Source: Candidatus Tectimicrobiota bacterium (GTDB lineage: Bacteria; JACPUC01). Taken from it: a DNA stretch of 64,000 bases. Location of the stretch: assembly GCA_016192455.1 (NCBI GenBank), contig JACPUC010000018.1, positions 1-64,000 of the forward strand, written 5' to 3'. Below, piece after piece: positions 9,807 through 18,585 of this stretch. Numbering within the stretch: position 1 is the first letter of the stretch; each line of letters opens with the position of its first letter. The position numbers and the translations under genes were made by a program. The notes under the pieces were generated by a model, which was not told the DNA's origin, did not search any database, and saw only the letters and a program-made list of their open reading frames with translations.

Positions 9807-11192
9807 CTAGCCCTTCGGCAGGAAGTCACTCAACATGAAGCGATTGCCTCCCTTCGGGCGGGCGCGCATATAGTTCTTCCGTTCGGCTTCGCGGCTCGTG
9901 GGGGGCATGCAGGCGTTGATCATGGCCCGCCCGATCTGCCGCCGGTAGTAGGGTTTGCCGGGGATCGGCTCGGAGGAGGGGTCGAAGAAGAAGCCGGCTT
10001 GGTTGTGCTTCACATTGATATGACGCGATGGGTTCACCCGCGTGCTGAGAGCGAAGACCACGTCCTCGGCAATGTGCGGGTCGATGTCGGTATCGACGGT
10101 GATGATCATCTTGCCGGCGGGGAACTCCAGCGCCGCCTCCATGGCGCGCTCGGCATCGCCGTCCTGGTGCTGCGTCATCTGGATGACCGTGCAGATGCCG
10201 CCCCCCCAGGCGGGCCGGAAGACCTCGTGGATGTCGGTGCCGGTGCTCTTCACCACGTGATCATAGATCATCGCGTCGGTCACCAGCATGAGGGCCTGGT
10301 GATCGGTGTACATGGTGGAGTTGATGTGACGATAGATGGCATCCTCGCGCCTGGTGACGGCGGTGACTTCCAACACCGGCTGGTCACTCACCCAGGGGAT
10401 GTAGTTGTTCGAGAAGTCGCCGAAGGGGCCTTCGGGCAGGCGCACCTCGGGGGGGATAAAGCCTTCGATGACGATCTCCGCCCGCGCCGGCGCCTCGAGG
10501 TCCACCGTCTCGCAGGGGACCATCTCCACCGGCTCGCGCATGAGGGTGCTGGCGAGCTCCATCTCGCCCCACTTGGAGAGGTGGGGCCCGAGGTAGTTCA
10601 CCGCCATCTCCATGGCTGGATGGTGCCCGATGACGAGCACGCAGGGCATGCGTTCGCCACGGTCCCACCACTTCTTCAGGATGATGTTGTTGTGCGGCGA
10701 GTAGATGAACATCGGGTAGGGTTGCTGCGGCCGGATCATGGTGCGGATGAAGGAGCTGTTGGTGATCCCTGTCTCCGGATCGCGGAAGATGGTCATCCCC
10801 GCGCCGATGTATGGCTGGAGATCGATCTCCGAGTGCACGCAAACCGGCAGGAGCTGGCGCAGGTCGAGGTTGTCGCCGATGAACTTCTTCTCTTTCACCG
10901 GCCCAGTCGACACCCTGACGGTTGGCGAGCCTCCCTTCGCGAGGAGCGACGCCAGCTCGGGCACGACGCGGTCGGGCGTGGTGCCCAGCGCCACCGCCTG
11001 GGTGCTGCGGCGCACCAGAAGCATGTCGCACAGCCGCCACCCCGGATACCCCTTCAGGTTCTCCATGAGCAGGGGGCCCGGGCTCTGGGAGATCAAGGTG
11101 CCGCAGTTCGTCAGAGGATCGGTCTCCGCACGAATGGTGATGACCTCATTGGCAATCTCGGCAAGGAACGTGCGCAGGTCTTTCGGCATCAT
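9807..11192 (-). CDS. divergent UbiD-family (prenyl-FMN type) decarboxylase-like protein
   Basis: A 461-residue member of the UbiD fold, whose enzymes (de)carboxylate unsaturated or aromatic acids using prenylated FMN made by UbiX. The fold is shown by the segments TVRVSTGPVKEKKFIGDNLD, VLVIGHHPAMEMAV, PEGPFGDFS and KMIITVDTDIDP. R150 and E254 align with the conserved Arg and first Glu of the active site, but the second catalytic Glu is Asp here (D259). The following Trp-Thr-Gly-Tyr-Tyr is replaced by FSNNY. The canonical relative at 27797 keeps all of these, so this copy has probably changed substrate or chemistry. Two ATGs (11192, 11189) follow GAGGAGGAG; either could be used. No ubiX is seen nearby. 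Confidence 0.85.
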   Translation of the reverse strand: MMPKDLRTFLAEIANEVITIRAETDPLTNCGTLISQSPGPLLMENLKGYPGWRLCDMLLVRRSTQAVALGTTPDRVVPELASLLAKGGSPTVRVSTGPVKEKKFIGDNLDLRQLLPVCVHSEIDLQPYIGAGMTIFRDPETGITNSSFIRTMIRPQQPYPMFIYSPHNNIILKKWWDRGERMPCVLVIGHHPAMEMAVNYLGPHLSKWGEMELASTLMREPVEMVPCETVDLEAPARAEIVIEGFIPPEVRLPEGPFGDFSNNYIPWVSDQPVLEVTAVTRREDAIYRHINSTMYTDHQALMLVTDAMIYDHVVKSTGTDIHEVFRPAWGGGICTVIQMTQHQDGDAERAMEAALEFPAGKMIITVDTDIDPHIAEDVVFALSTRVNPSRHINVKHNQAGFFFDPSSEPIPGKPYYRRQIGRAMINACMPPTSREAERKNYMRARPKGGNRFMLSDFLPKG

Positions 11193-11997
11193 CTCCTCCT
11201 CACGAGCTCACCGTCGGAGCTCGCCCGCGGGCGCAGGAATTCATTCTCGCCTCAGGGAGAGCGGCAGTGAGCAACTTCCTGCGGCTTTCCGGGGGCCGGT
11301 CTCAGCGCCACCCACAGTGCGGCAGCGGCACACCCCACGGCGCGGCGCCTGGTAGGATGCCGGCGGCGACGGACTTCGCAAACGCCTCCACGGCCCCCAG
11401 CCGCCACGAGGGGGCGGCCCGGTGCGGCGTAGAGCCTCCTCCTTCATGCGGCGCGCCGGCTAGGCCGCAAGCTCGAAGCCTTGCTTCAACGATGGCCGGC
11501 TTTCTTCACGGATGGTATAGCCGATTCTTCCCCGCTGTGCCAGCCCTGGCCTTGCATGGCCAACCCTGGGTCGCTTGTCCGCGCCTACCTCCCAGCCGAT
11601 TTTGTGCTTCCAAGGCCTGCGCTCCCGGCCTTGATCCCTCGCGATGGCGTTTCTCACGCGGGCAGGGTGGGTTGCCAGGTCGCGGCGGACTGATCATAAG
11701 GACGCCTGGAAAAGGCGAGGTGGATCAACAACATGGTCCCTCACGGAGACAAATTGTCCTGACGACAGGCGGCCTGCTGGCGTGCGGCGCCGTCCCACGG
11801 GGGAGTCAGCGACGGGGAGGTCTCCAGAAACTTTCCGGGCGGGTTTCGTATCGTATTGTAAGAGAAGCTTGTTGCCCGTCAGCGTCGGCAGGCGTCCGGA
11901 GGGCGATGCCGAACGCTGGGTGGCGCAGGCTCGTGGCACAACAATTGCCCCATTGTCGAGTGGGGGAGAAGACCGAGCTTGGAAAGGAGACAGGACC
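11193..11997. other. long divergent intergenic region before the stress-protein cluster
   Basis: About 800 bases between the divergent ubiD-like gene and the universal stress protein gene. No gene can be supported: the open frames here lack ribosome-binding sites and recognisable sequence. The only clear signal is the sigma-54-type promoter at 11934-11948. Confidence 0.55.
11934..11948 (+). promoter_or_regulatory. sigma-54 (RpoN) promoter upstream of the universal stress protein gene
   Basis: TGGCAC (11934-11939), five bases (AACAA) and TTGC (11945-11948) match the -24/-12 consensus exactly, with ten bases between the invariant GG and GC. Initiation would be near 11960, leaving a leader of about 37 bases with an AAAGGAGA site before the ATG at 11998. 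Such promoters need an enhancer-binding activator; its site would be expected upstream in 11700-11900, but I could not identify one. Confidence 0.65.
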
Positions 11998-12453
11998 ATG
12001 CTTGAGATCCAACGTTTGCTCGTTCCGGTGGATTTCTCCGGCTTCTCCGATGGGACCGTCAAGTTCGCGGCGGCGGTAGCCGCAAACTTCAACGCGGAGA
12101 TGATCATCTTCCATGCCATCTCCGAGGATGAAGTGGAGAAAATTGCGGAGTCGCGCGTGCCCCGCTACCCCATCGACATGATCTATGCCGACATGGAAAC
12201 CGAGCTTGCGACCCATGTGGGCAAGCTCGTCACACCGTCCGAGCTCGAGGGGCTGAGGATACGCTACGCGGTCTCTTCCGGCACCGCGGCGCGCGAGATC
12301 GTCGAGGCGGCCAAGCTCCACAAGGTGGACCTGATCGTCATGGCCACCCATGGGCGCACGGGGCTGAGCCACGTGCTGATGGGGAGCATTGCCGAGCAGG
12401 TGATGCGGCTGGCCGGGTGCCCGGTGCTTACCATAAAGAGCCCGAGAGCGTAG
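11998..12453 (+). CDS. universal stress protein (UspA family)
   Basis: A single-domain UspA protein of 151 residues. It starts with IQRLLVPVDFSGFSDG and carries the ATP-binding signature G-x2-G-x9-G-S in GRTGLSHVLMGSIAEQV near the C-terminus. Such proteins bind ATP or AMP and modulate survival under starvation or energy stress. The start is fixed by AAAGGAGA. A longer frame beginning at 11644 includes the intergenic region and the promoter and is rejected. The gene leads a plus-strand cluster with two CBS proteins, which also bind adenine nucleotides, so an energy-sensing role for the cluster is likely but inferred. Confidence 0.93.
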   Translation: MLEIQRLLVPVDFSGFSDGTVKFAAAVAANFNAEMIIFHAISEDEVEKIAESRVPRYPIDMIYADMETELATHVGKLVTPSELEGLRIRYAVSSGTAAREIVEAAKLHKVDLIVMATHGRTGLSHVLMGSIAEQVMRLAGCPVLTIKSPRA

Positions 12454-12622
12454 GCCCGCGCCGGCTCCTGGCGAGGGCGAACCACGGGCGACTCGAAAGG
12501 GTGGGCGGCCAACGGAAGAGCCTGCACGTTCGAGGCGACGAGCGAGCGCGGCGGTGCTCCCGCGGGCCGGCAAGGCAGGGGCGGCAATGGCATGCCGCCG
12601 CGGCGCTCCAGCATGATTCGGC

Positions 12623-13246
12623 GTGGCGAACGACATGAAAGTCCATCCTTCAATGACGCTTCCTGAGTTGGAGGAGAGGCTGCGGTTCCTCCTGCGGGCC
12701 GTCCTGGCGGCGATCGGGGGGGGCGCCGAGGAGGATCCGTTGGGCAAACTCCAGGAACAGGTGAATGCCTTCGGCCATCGCGTCAAGGACGTGGTGATCG
12801 CTTCCAATCCAGCCCAGCAACGGCGCTGGGGAGGGCTCCTCGTGGCTGACTGGATGACGGCGCAGCCCGTCACCGTGGAGCGCGGCGCCTCGTTGCGCCT
12901 GGCGGCGGAGCTGATGGAGCGCGAGGAGGTCCGTCACCTGCCGGTGATGGAGGGGCAACGTCTCGTCGGCATCCTGAGCGATCGGGATGTGCGCTTGGCG
13001 TGGACCTCCAAGGCGACGACCCTGCAGCCGCGCGAACTCTCCGGCGTGCTTGAGCAGATCACCGTTGGTGAGATCATGACGCAGCCGCCGATCTCGGTGA
13101 GCCCGGCGATGCGCATCGAAGCCGCGGCAAACGTCTTGATCCAGGAGCGCATCGGCGCCTTGCCCGTCGTGGAGGAGAACGCGCTCGTCGGCATCCTCTC
13201 CTACCAGGATATCCTGGAGGCGTTCATTGGCGTGCTTCAGGACTGA
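12623..13246 (+). CDS. CBS-domain pair protein with N-terminal helical region
   Basis: 207 residues: an N-terminal helical part (about 1-70) of unknown role, then two CBS motifs. The first has WMTAQPVTVERGASLRLAA and HLPVMEGQRLVGILSDRDVR; the second has EIMTQPPISVSPAMRIEAA and GALPVVEENALVGILSYQDI. Paired CBS domains form a Bateman module that binds AMP, ATP or SAM. There is no attached enzyme or transporter domain, so it probably acts as a regulatory partner. The start is uncertain: GTG at 12623 has no clear ribosome-binding site, and ATG at 12635 or 12653 is possible. It lies about 170 bases after the stress protein gene. Confidence 0.88.
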   Translation: MANDMKVHPSMTLPELEERLRFLLRAVLAAIGGGAEEDPLGKLQEQVNAFGHRVKDVVIASNPAQQRRWGGLLVADWMTAQPVTVERGASLRLAAELMEREEVRHLPVMEGQRLVGILSDRDVRLAWTSKATTLQPRELSGVLEQITVGEIMTQPPISVSPAMRIEAAANVLIQERIGALPVVEENALVGILSYQDILEAFIGVLQD

Positions 13247-13582
13247 GGACGGCGCGCGCCGCTTGAGAAAGGGAGGAGCGCTCAACCGGGGAAGAGCCAG
13301 GCGCCTGCCCGCATCTTGCTTGAAGCAAGGCGGCAGAGCCCCTGGATACCAAGAGGGGCAGGCTTCCTTCCTGGTGAAGAGAGGGCAGGCTACCGCCGCG
13401 GAGGGAGGGAAGAGGGGTCGCGGTGGCGCTTCCAGTCCAGCGCGGCAAGGGGGCGCCGCGAGCCGGCGCCGCCCGCTGGAGTGGAGGTTTTCGGTAGGAA
13501 CCGTAGCGAGGGCACGCGTGGCTGGGCGGCGCAGTGGTGGAGCGGCGCCGCCGCGCGCGCTACTGTTCCGGGAGGTGCAGTC
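13247..13582. other. intergenic region with palindromes between the two CBS genes
   Basis: About 335 bases without a supportable gene. It contains a perfect 7-bp palindrome CTTGCTT-g-AAGCAAG (13315-13329) and, just after, a GCCCCT/AGGGGC inverted repeat. These could fold in RNA as two consecutive hairpins. I could not match this to a known RNA class. Confidence 0.4.
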
Positions 13583-14218
13583 ATGGATGTCGGCAGCCGC
13601 ATGAAGGTTCCAGTCATTACGATCGACGCTGACGAGTCAATGCGCCTTGCGGCGCAACTGCTGGAGCGCCACCATATCCGCCAGCTTCCCGTGGTGAGCA
13701 AGGGACGCCTGGTCGGCATCGTCAGCGATCGTGACATCCGGCGCCACTCCGCCTCGCGGGCCACGTCGCTTGAAGTCCATGAGCTCAACTACCTCCTCGA
13801 GCGCATCAAGGTGCGCGACATCATGACGCCGGAGCCGGTCACCGTCACCCCCACCAGCAGCATCGAGGAGGCCGCCACCCTCCTGCGCGACAGGAAGTTC
13901 GGCGCCCTGCCGGTGGTGGAGGGAGAGCGCGTGGTGGGCATCATCACGGCGACGGACATCCTCGATCTCCTCATCGAGGTGCTCGGCATGCGCCAGCCGG
14001 GCGGCCTCATCGAGCTGGTGGTCGAGGACCGGCCGGGCTCGATCTACGAGGTGGGCCGCGTGGTCCAGGAGCACGGCGCTGATATCGTCAGCATCATGAC
14101 CTCCATGAGCAGGGACGACAAGCGCGTGCTCCTCGTCAAGGTTGATACGATGGAGTTCGAGGAGATTGCCAAGGACCTCGAGGCCGTGGGGATTCACGTG
14201 CTCTCGGCCCTCGTCTAG
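13583..14218 (+). CDS. CBS-CBS-ACT protein, AcuB-like
   Basis: 211 residues with two CBS motifs (IRQLPVVSKGRLVGIVSDRD at about 32-51; IMTPEPVTVTPTSSIEEAA and GALPVVEGERVVGIITATD in the middle). A C-terminal ACT-like domain (about 140-211) begins at GLIELVVEDRPGSIYEVGRV. This is the arrangement of AcuB, encoded with acetoin and acetate genes in Bacillus, where its biochemical role is unclear. The ATG at 13583 has GGAGGT at good spacing. A longer frame from 13316 covers the palindromic intergenic region and is rejected. Binding of adenine nucleotides by the CBS pair and of a small molecule by the ACT domain is expected from the families, not shown. Confidence 0.9.
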   Translation: MDVGSRMKVPVITIDADESMRLAAQLLERHHIRQLPVVSKGRLVGIVSDRDIRRHSASRATSLEVHELNYLLERIKVRDIMTPEPVTVTPTSSIEEAATLLRDRKFGALPVVEGERVVGIITATDILDLLIEVLGMRQPGGLIELVVEDRPGSIYEVGRVVQEHGADIVSIMTSMSRDDKRVLLVKVDTMEFEEIAKDLEAVGIHVLSALV

Positions 14219-14291
14219 GACCGGTGAAGGAAGGGATGGCAGGGAGGAGGGGCGCGGGGTGCTCCCTGACGGGGCGCGGAAGGGGGAGCAT

Positions 14292-16004
14292 ATGACTTCA
14301 GCAGATGTCGTGCGACGGTTTCTGCTCGACCCCAGGAGCTATCTCAAGCTGCGGGCCGCCGAGGGCCCCGCCGCCGTGATAGCGGAGGTCGAGGGACACG
14401 ACGCCGGCGCCGAGTGCGCAGGGAGCGAGCCTCTTCCACCCCTCGACGCGGTCGATCTCGTGGAGACGCACCTGTCGCTCGTGGCGCTGGTTTCCGACCG
14501 TGTCGTCAAGGTAAAGAAGCCGGTTCACTACGAGTTTGTCGACCTGCGCACCTTGGCGGCCCGCTGGCGGGTCTGCGAGGATGAGGTGCGCCTCAATCGC
14601 CGGCTGGCGCCTGGGGTCTATCTTGGCGTCGTGCCGATCACCGAGGCCCCCGGCGGCCTGGAGTTCAATGGCGCGGGTGCGGTGGCGGAGTACGCGGTGC
14701 TCATGCGCCGCTTACCCTGCGAGCGCACCCTCGAAGCGCTCCTTGGTTCCGGCGAGGTCACGCCGGCCGTCATCGAACGCCTGGGCTGCCTGCTGGCGCA
14801 GTTCCATGCCGAGACCGTCCCCGTTGATCCCGAAGAGGCCGCGGCTTGGCCGCGACGCATGGAGCGCAACTGCGCCGAGAACTTCCACGAGACGCGCCAG
14901 TTCCTGGGCGTTACCCTTGATGGAGATCTCGATGACTTCATCCAGCGGCAGACGCAGCGCTTCCTCGAAGCGGCCGAGCCCCTCTTCCGCCAGCGCATCG
15001 CTGCCCTGCGCATCCGGGAATGCCACGGCGACCTGCGCCTCGAGCACATCTACCTGACCGAGCCCATCGCCATCATCGACTGCGTGGAGTTCAGCGACCG
15101 CTTCCGCAACGTCGATACCGCGGCGGACCTCGCCTTCCTCAGCATGGAACTGGGGCTGCACGGCTACCACGACCTAAACCGACGCCTCCTCGAGTCCTAC
15201 CGCGCCGCCAGCGGCGACAAACACTTGGCGCGTCTCCTCAACTTCTACCGCAGCTACTACGCGTACGTGCGGGGCAAGGTGGTGAGTTTGCGGCTGCAGG
15301 GGAATGGTCCACAGGGAGCGGAGCGCAGCTCCCTCCTGGACCGCGCCCAACGCCTTTTCGTCCTGGCGGGGTCGTACGCCCTTGGCTTGCCGCGACCGCT
15401 CTGCGTGGTGGTCTTCGGGCTCATGGGAAGCGGCAAGAGCACCCTGGCCAGAGCGCTGGCGCAGCGCCTCTGCTGGCCGCTGCTGCAGAGCGACGCGGAG
15501 CGCAAGGCGGCGGAGCCGGGAGCGCCGCCGCCGGCCGCGGAGGCTATTCGCGCCCCCTATGCGCAAGGGGAGTACAGCAGCGCGCGCCGGAACGCGGTCT
15601 ACGATCGGCTGGCTGAACATGCCCGCGCCTACCTGGCCGCCGGGCAGTCCGTGGTGCTCGATGCCACTTACTCGCGGCGCGCCTGGCGTCGGGAGATCAC
15701 GGCGCGGGTCCGGGAAGCGAGCGGCTCCATCTGCTTTGTCGAGCGCCGGGCATCTGAGGCGACGATTCGCCGCCGCCTGCGCAAGCGCGAGCGCGAGGGG
15801 AGAAGCCTCTCCGATGGGCGTCTCGACCTGTTCGACGCGCATCGCGCCGACTACGAGCCCCCTGACGAGATCGATCCGACCATGTTGCTCCGTGTGACGA
15901 CCGAGGAGCGTGAGGAGGCGGTCCGGGAGGCGGAGAGTTTCCTGCGTCGTTCCGCCTCGGCTCGCTGGCGAGGTGACTGGCCCGAGGGGGGGCCTGCCCG
16001 CTGA
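14292..16004 (+). CDS. fusion of aminoglycoside-phosphotransferase-like domain and P-loop kinase domain
   Basis: 570 residues. The N-terminal about 340 form an APH/choline-kinase-like fold with the Brenner motif CHGDLRLEHIY (about 245) and the metal-binding AIIDCVEFSDRF. The C-terminal about 200 carry a Walker A (FGLMGSGKSTLARAL, about 377) and resemble the zeta-toxin/gluconate-kinase-like AAA_33 group, with a late Arg-rich lid region (RRRLRKREREG). Such fusions are widespread and usually annotated as bifunctional APH/ATP-binding proteins; their substrate is unknown and resistance should not be assumed. AGGGGGAG precedes the ATG at 14292. Only 12 bases separate it from the cytochrome c gene, so the two are co-transcribed. 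Confidence 0.88.
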   Translation: MTSADVVRRFLLDPRSYLKLRAAEGPAAVIAEVEGHDAGAECAGSEPLPPLDAVDLVETHLSLVALVSDRVVKVKKPVHYEFVDLRTLAARWRVCEDEVRLNRRLAPGVYLGVVPITEAPGGLEFNGAGAVAEYAVLMRRLPCERTLEALLGSGEVTPAVIERLGCLLAQFHAETVPVDPEEAAAWPRRMERNCAENFHETRQFLGVTLDGDLDDFIQRQTQRFLEAAEPLFRQRIAALRIRECHGDLRLEHIYLTEPIAIIDCVEFSDRFRNVDTAADLAFLSMELGLHGYHDLNRRLLESYRAASGDKHLARLLNFYRSYYAYVRGKVVSLRLQGNGPQGAERSSLLDRAQRLFVLAGSYALGLPRPLCVVVFGLMGSGKSTLARALAQRLCWPLLQSDAERKAAEPGAPPPAAEAIRAPYAQGEYSSARRNAVYDRLAEHARAYLAAGQSVVLDATYSRRAWRREITARVREASGSICFVERRASEATIRRRLRKREREGRSLSDGRLDLFDAHRADYEPPDEIDPTMLLRVTTEEREEAVREAESFLRRSASARWRGDWPEGGPAR

Positions 16005-16016
16005 GGAGGGAGGCTC

Positions 16017-16811
16017 ATGAGGTACGCTGAACGCCGCCGCGTCCGACTCCTCCTGGCAAGTGTCGCCTTCCTTCTCACGTGCGGTTTCCTGGGGGTTGAG
16101 CTGGCCCGCGGCGAGGGGAGCGGCGCGCCTGCCGGCAGTGACCCACCAGGCATCGTCACACTGCGCACCAACGGCTCCGGCATGGTGCAGGCGGACGCCG
16201 CGAATGGTCGCCGACTCTACCTCACGTACTGCGTCGTCTGCCATGGCGCCACCGGCAAGGGGGATGGGCCTGCCGCGGCCATGCTCGACCCCAAGCCGCG
16301 CCCCTTGACGGACGATCGCCTGATGTCCACGCGCAGCGATGCCTGGCTGTTTCGGGCCGTCACCAAGGGAGGGGCAGGCATTCCCGGCGCCTCGGTGCAC
16401 ATGGGGGCATGGGAAGAGGCGCTGAGCGAGAAAGAGCGCTGGGACCTCGTGGCGCACCTGCGCGTCCTGCATCGCCCCACGCAGGACCGCGGCAATGTCG
16501 AGACAGGCCGGGCCCTCTATGGCACGTACTGCTGGAACTGTCACGGACGCGAGGGGAAAGGGAACGGACCATTCGTCCACCTCTTCGTGCCGCCGTCGCG
16601 GGACTTCACGAGCGCGGAGAGGATGGCTCGGTTGAGTGACCAGGACCTCTTCAACGCCATCAGCAGAGGCGGGGTGGCGACCCTTGTCTCGCCGTACATG
16701 CCCGCCTGGGGAGGCGTCTTCAGCGATCAGCAGCTCTGGTCGTTGGTGCGGTTCCTCCGCCTGCTGCAAGGCGGAACAGAGCAACCCACTGCAGGTCAAC
16801 CAGCCAAATGA
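16017..16811 (+). CDS. diheme c-type cytochrome, exported
   Basis: 264 residues with an N-terminal signal peptide or anchor (VRLLLASVAFLLTCGFLGV). Two heme c domains follow: CVVCH at about residue 74 and CWNCH at about 170, each with downstream Met-containing loops typical of class I cytochromes (the first near MGAWEEALS, the second near YMPAWGGVFSDQQLW). It should act as a periplasmic electron carrier. The tail is Gln/Pro-rich with no other domain. A GAGGAGGGAGG site precedes the ATG, and the gap to the fusion-kinase gene is 12 bases. No oxidase or reductase subunit is adjacent, so the redox partner is unknown. Confidence 0.92.
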   Translation: MRYAERRRVRLLLASVAFLLTCGFLGVELARGEGSGAPAGSDPPGIVTLRTNGSGMVQADAANGRRLYLTYCVVCHGATGKGDGPAAAMLDPKPRPLTDDRLMSTRSDAWLFRAVTKGGAGIPGASVHMGAWEEALSEKERWDLVAHLRVLHRPTQDRGNVETGRALYGTYCWNCHGREGKGNGPFVHLFVPPSRDFTSAERMARLSDQDLFNAISRGGVATLVSPYMPAWGGVFSDQQLWSLVRFLRLLQGGTEQPTAGQPAK

Positions 16812-16905
16812 CCTACCCCGGGGCGCAGCCTTGGGTTGCGTTTCAACCGTGCGTCGGTGTGGAAAGGGGGCCGCGCAAGAAGAAGGGAGGTGGAGGGGCG
16901 TCGGG

Positions 16906-18585
16906 TCAGCCGTCGTCCGCGCTTGGCTCGCGCGCCGCGACGGGCAGGTGGACGGTGAAGAGGCTCCCCTTGCCCGCCGCGCTCTCGACGGTGATGCGAC
17001 CCCGGTGGTTGGCGACGATCTGCTGGGAGACCGAGAGGCCGAGGCCGCTCCCCTTGCCGAGCCCTTTCGTGGTGTAGAACGGCTCGAAGATGCGCGGCAG
17101 GTCCTCGGGCTTGATCCCTTCCCCTGAATCTTCGCAGGCCACGGTGACCTCGGCCGAGTTGGGCTGGTCCGTGGTGATCCGAATGCGCCCTCCCCCTGGC
17201 ATCGCTTGCATCGCATTCACGAGGAGGTTGACGAACACCTGCTGCAACTGATTGCCGTCGCCGCGCAGCGGTGGCAGGTCGGGATCGAACTCCGTCTCGA
17301 GGGTGATGTTCGACTTGCGGAACTGGTGCGCCAGGAACTGCAGCGTCTGCTCAACCGTGGCATTGATGGAGATTTGCGAGAAGACCCGTGGCTCTGAACG
17401 GCTGAAGTTCAGCATCCTGGTGATGATCTCGGTGATGCGGTCGATCTGGTCGATGATGATGCGCAGCCCCTTGCGCACCTGATCCTTGTTCTCCAAGTCC
17501 TGGCTGATGTACTCGGCGCGACCGGAGATGATATTGAGCGGCGTGCCGATTTCGTGCGCAAAGCTGGCGGTGAGCTTGCCGATCACGGTCAGCCGCTCCA
17601 GGTGCATGAGCTGCTGGTTCAGGCGGTTGCGCTCGGTGATATCGCGCACGAAGGCGCGCGTCATGAGGAATTCGCCCTGCGCATCGACAAGCGCGGTGGC
17701 GCTCATCTCCACATCGATGATCTCTCCGTCCCGCGTCACGAACCTCGTCTCGCAGCTATGACGGCCCTCCTGGATGACTTTCTCGACGTGCTGCACCATC
17801 AGCTCGGCGTGCTCCGGCGGCACGATGTCCTCGAGGCGCATGCGGCGCATCTCGTCGAGGCTGTATCCCAGTTTGCGCAGCTCCGTGGAGTTCACCCCCA
17901 CGAAGCGCCGCTCGCGATCGACTTGATGGATCATCTCGGGAGAGTTCTCGACCAGGTCGCGGTAGTGAGACTCGGAGGCGCGCAGGGCGCTCGTCTGCTC
18001 CTGCACGCGCTGGTCGAGCTCGCGGTTCAAGCGGCGGAGCTGCGAGTTCGCCCGCATGAGCTGGTAGCTGAAGCTTTCGATGTAGGCTTCGATGGCGTAC
18101 TGCATGTCGAAATGCATCAGCTTGCTGAGCGCCACGAGGGTGGGCACGAGCCGCTCCGGCGCGGCCGCCAGGGCGGTGGCGATGAGGGGAAAGAGAAGGC
18201 CGACGTAGTAGCCGTAGGTGCCGATGTACCAGCGCGGCTCCAGGCCGATGCGCTCATGGGTGCGCCCGATGCGCAGCCGATCCGCCACGTAATCGGCGTC
18301 GATGACGCCATCGGTGAGGCCGAGGAGGTAGTTCGCCTGGGCGCTCTTCAGGCGCTCCACGGTCGCGGGGTCGGCGAGCAGGTTCTTGGTCTCCTCGAAG
18401 TTGGTGGTCTGTTCGTAGAAGGCATCGACGATTTTTTCGGCCTGCGCGGCGACCACCGGCTGGATGGCGTTGAGCAAGCGGAGGTCGTCATCCGTCAAGC
18501 CGAGGAGCCGGCGGCGGAGCTCACGGTCGAGTTCCGAGGTGCTCGGCAGGCGGCCGGAACGCGCTGGGCGGCGGGGAGCGTCCAC
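16906..18585 (-). CDS. globin-coupled sensor histidine kinase (protoglobin-PAS-HisKA-HATPase)
   Basis: 559 residues without membrane segments. In order: a protoglobin-type sensor globin (about 20-175) with the probable heme-ligating His in GRTHERIGLEPRWYIGTYGY (H110); a coiled linker (180-205); a PAS domain (205-320) ending in FVRDITERNRL; the phospho-acceptor helix ASFAHEIGTPLNIISGRAEY (H344); and the ATPase domain with VNLLVNAMQAM (N box), EDSGEGI (G1) and KGSGLGLSVSQQIV. By family, heme should bind O2 (or CO/NO) and set kinase activity. The start is the GTG at 18585 with TAGGAA upstream; the frame upstream to 18990 is Pro/Arg-rich and unlikely to be translated. No response regulator gene is adjacent, so the partner is encoded elsewhere. 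Confidence 0.92.
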   Translation of the reverse strand: MDAPRRPARSGRLPSTSELDRELRRRLLGLTDDDLRLLNAIQPVVAAQAEKIVDAFYEQTTNFEETKNLLADPATVERLKSAQANYLLGLTDGVIDADYVADRLRIGRTHERIGLEPRWYIGTYGYYVGLLFPLIATALAAAPERLVPTLVALSKLMHFDMQYAIEAYIESFSYQLMRANSQLRRLNRELDQRVQEQTSALRASESHYRDLVENSPEMIHQVDRERRFVGVNSTELRKLGYSLDEMRRMRLEDIVPPEHAELMVQHVEKVIQEGRHSCETRFVTRDGEIIDVEMSATALVDAQGEFLMTRAFVRDITERNRLNQQLMHLERLTVIGKLTASFAHEIGTPLNIISGRAEYISQDLENKDQVRKGLRIIIDQIDRITEIITRMLNFSRSEPRVFSQISINATVEQTLQFLAHQFRKSNITLETEFDPDLPPLRGDGNQLQQVFVNLLVNAMQAMPGGGRIRITTDQPNSAEVTVACEDSGEGIKPEDLPRIFEPFYTTKGLGKGSGLGLSVSQQIVANHRGRITVESAAGKGSLFTVHLPVAAREPSADDG

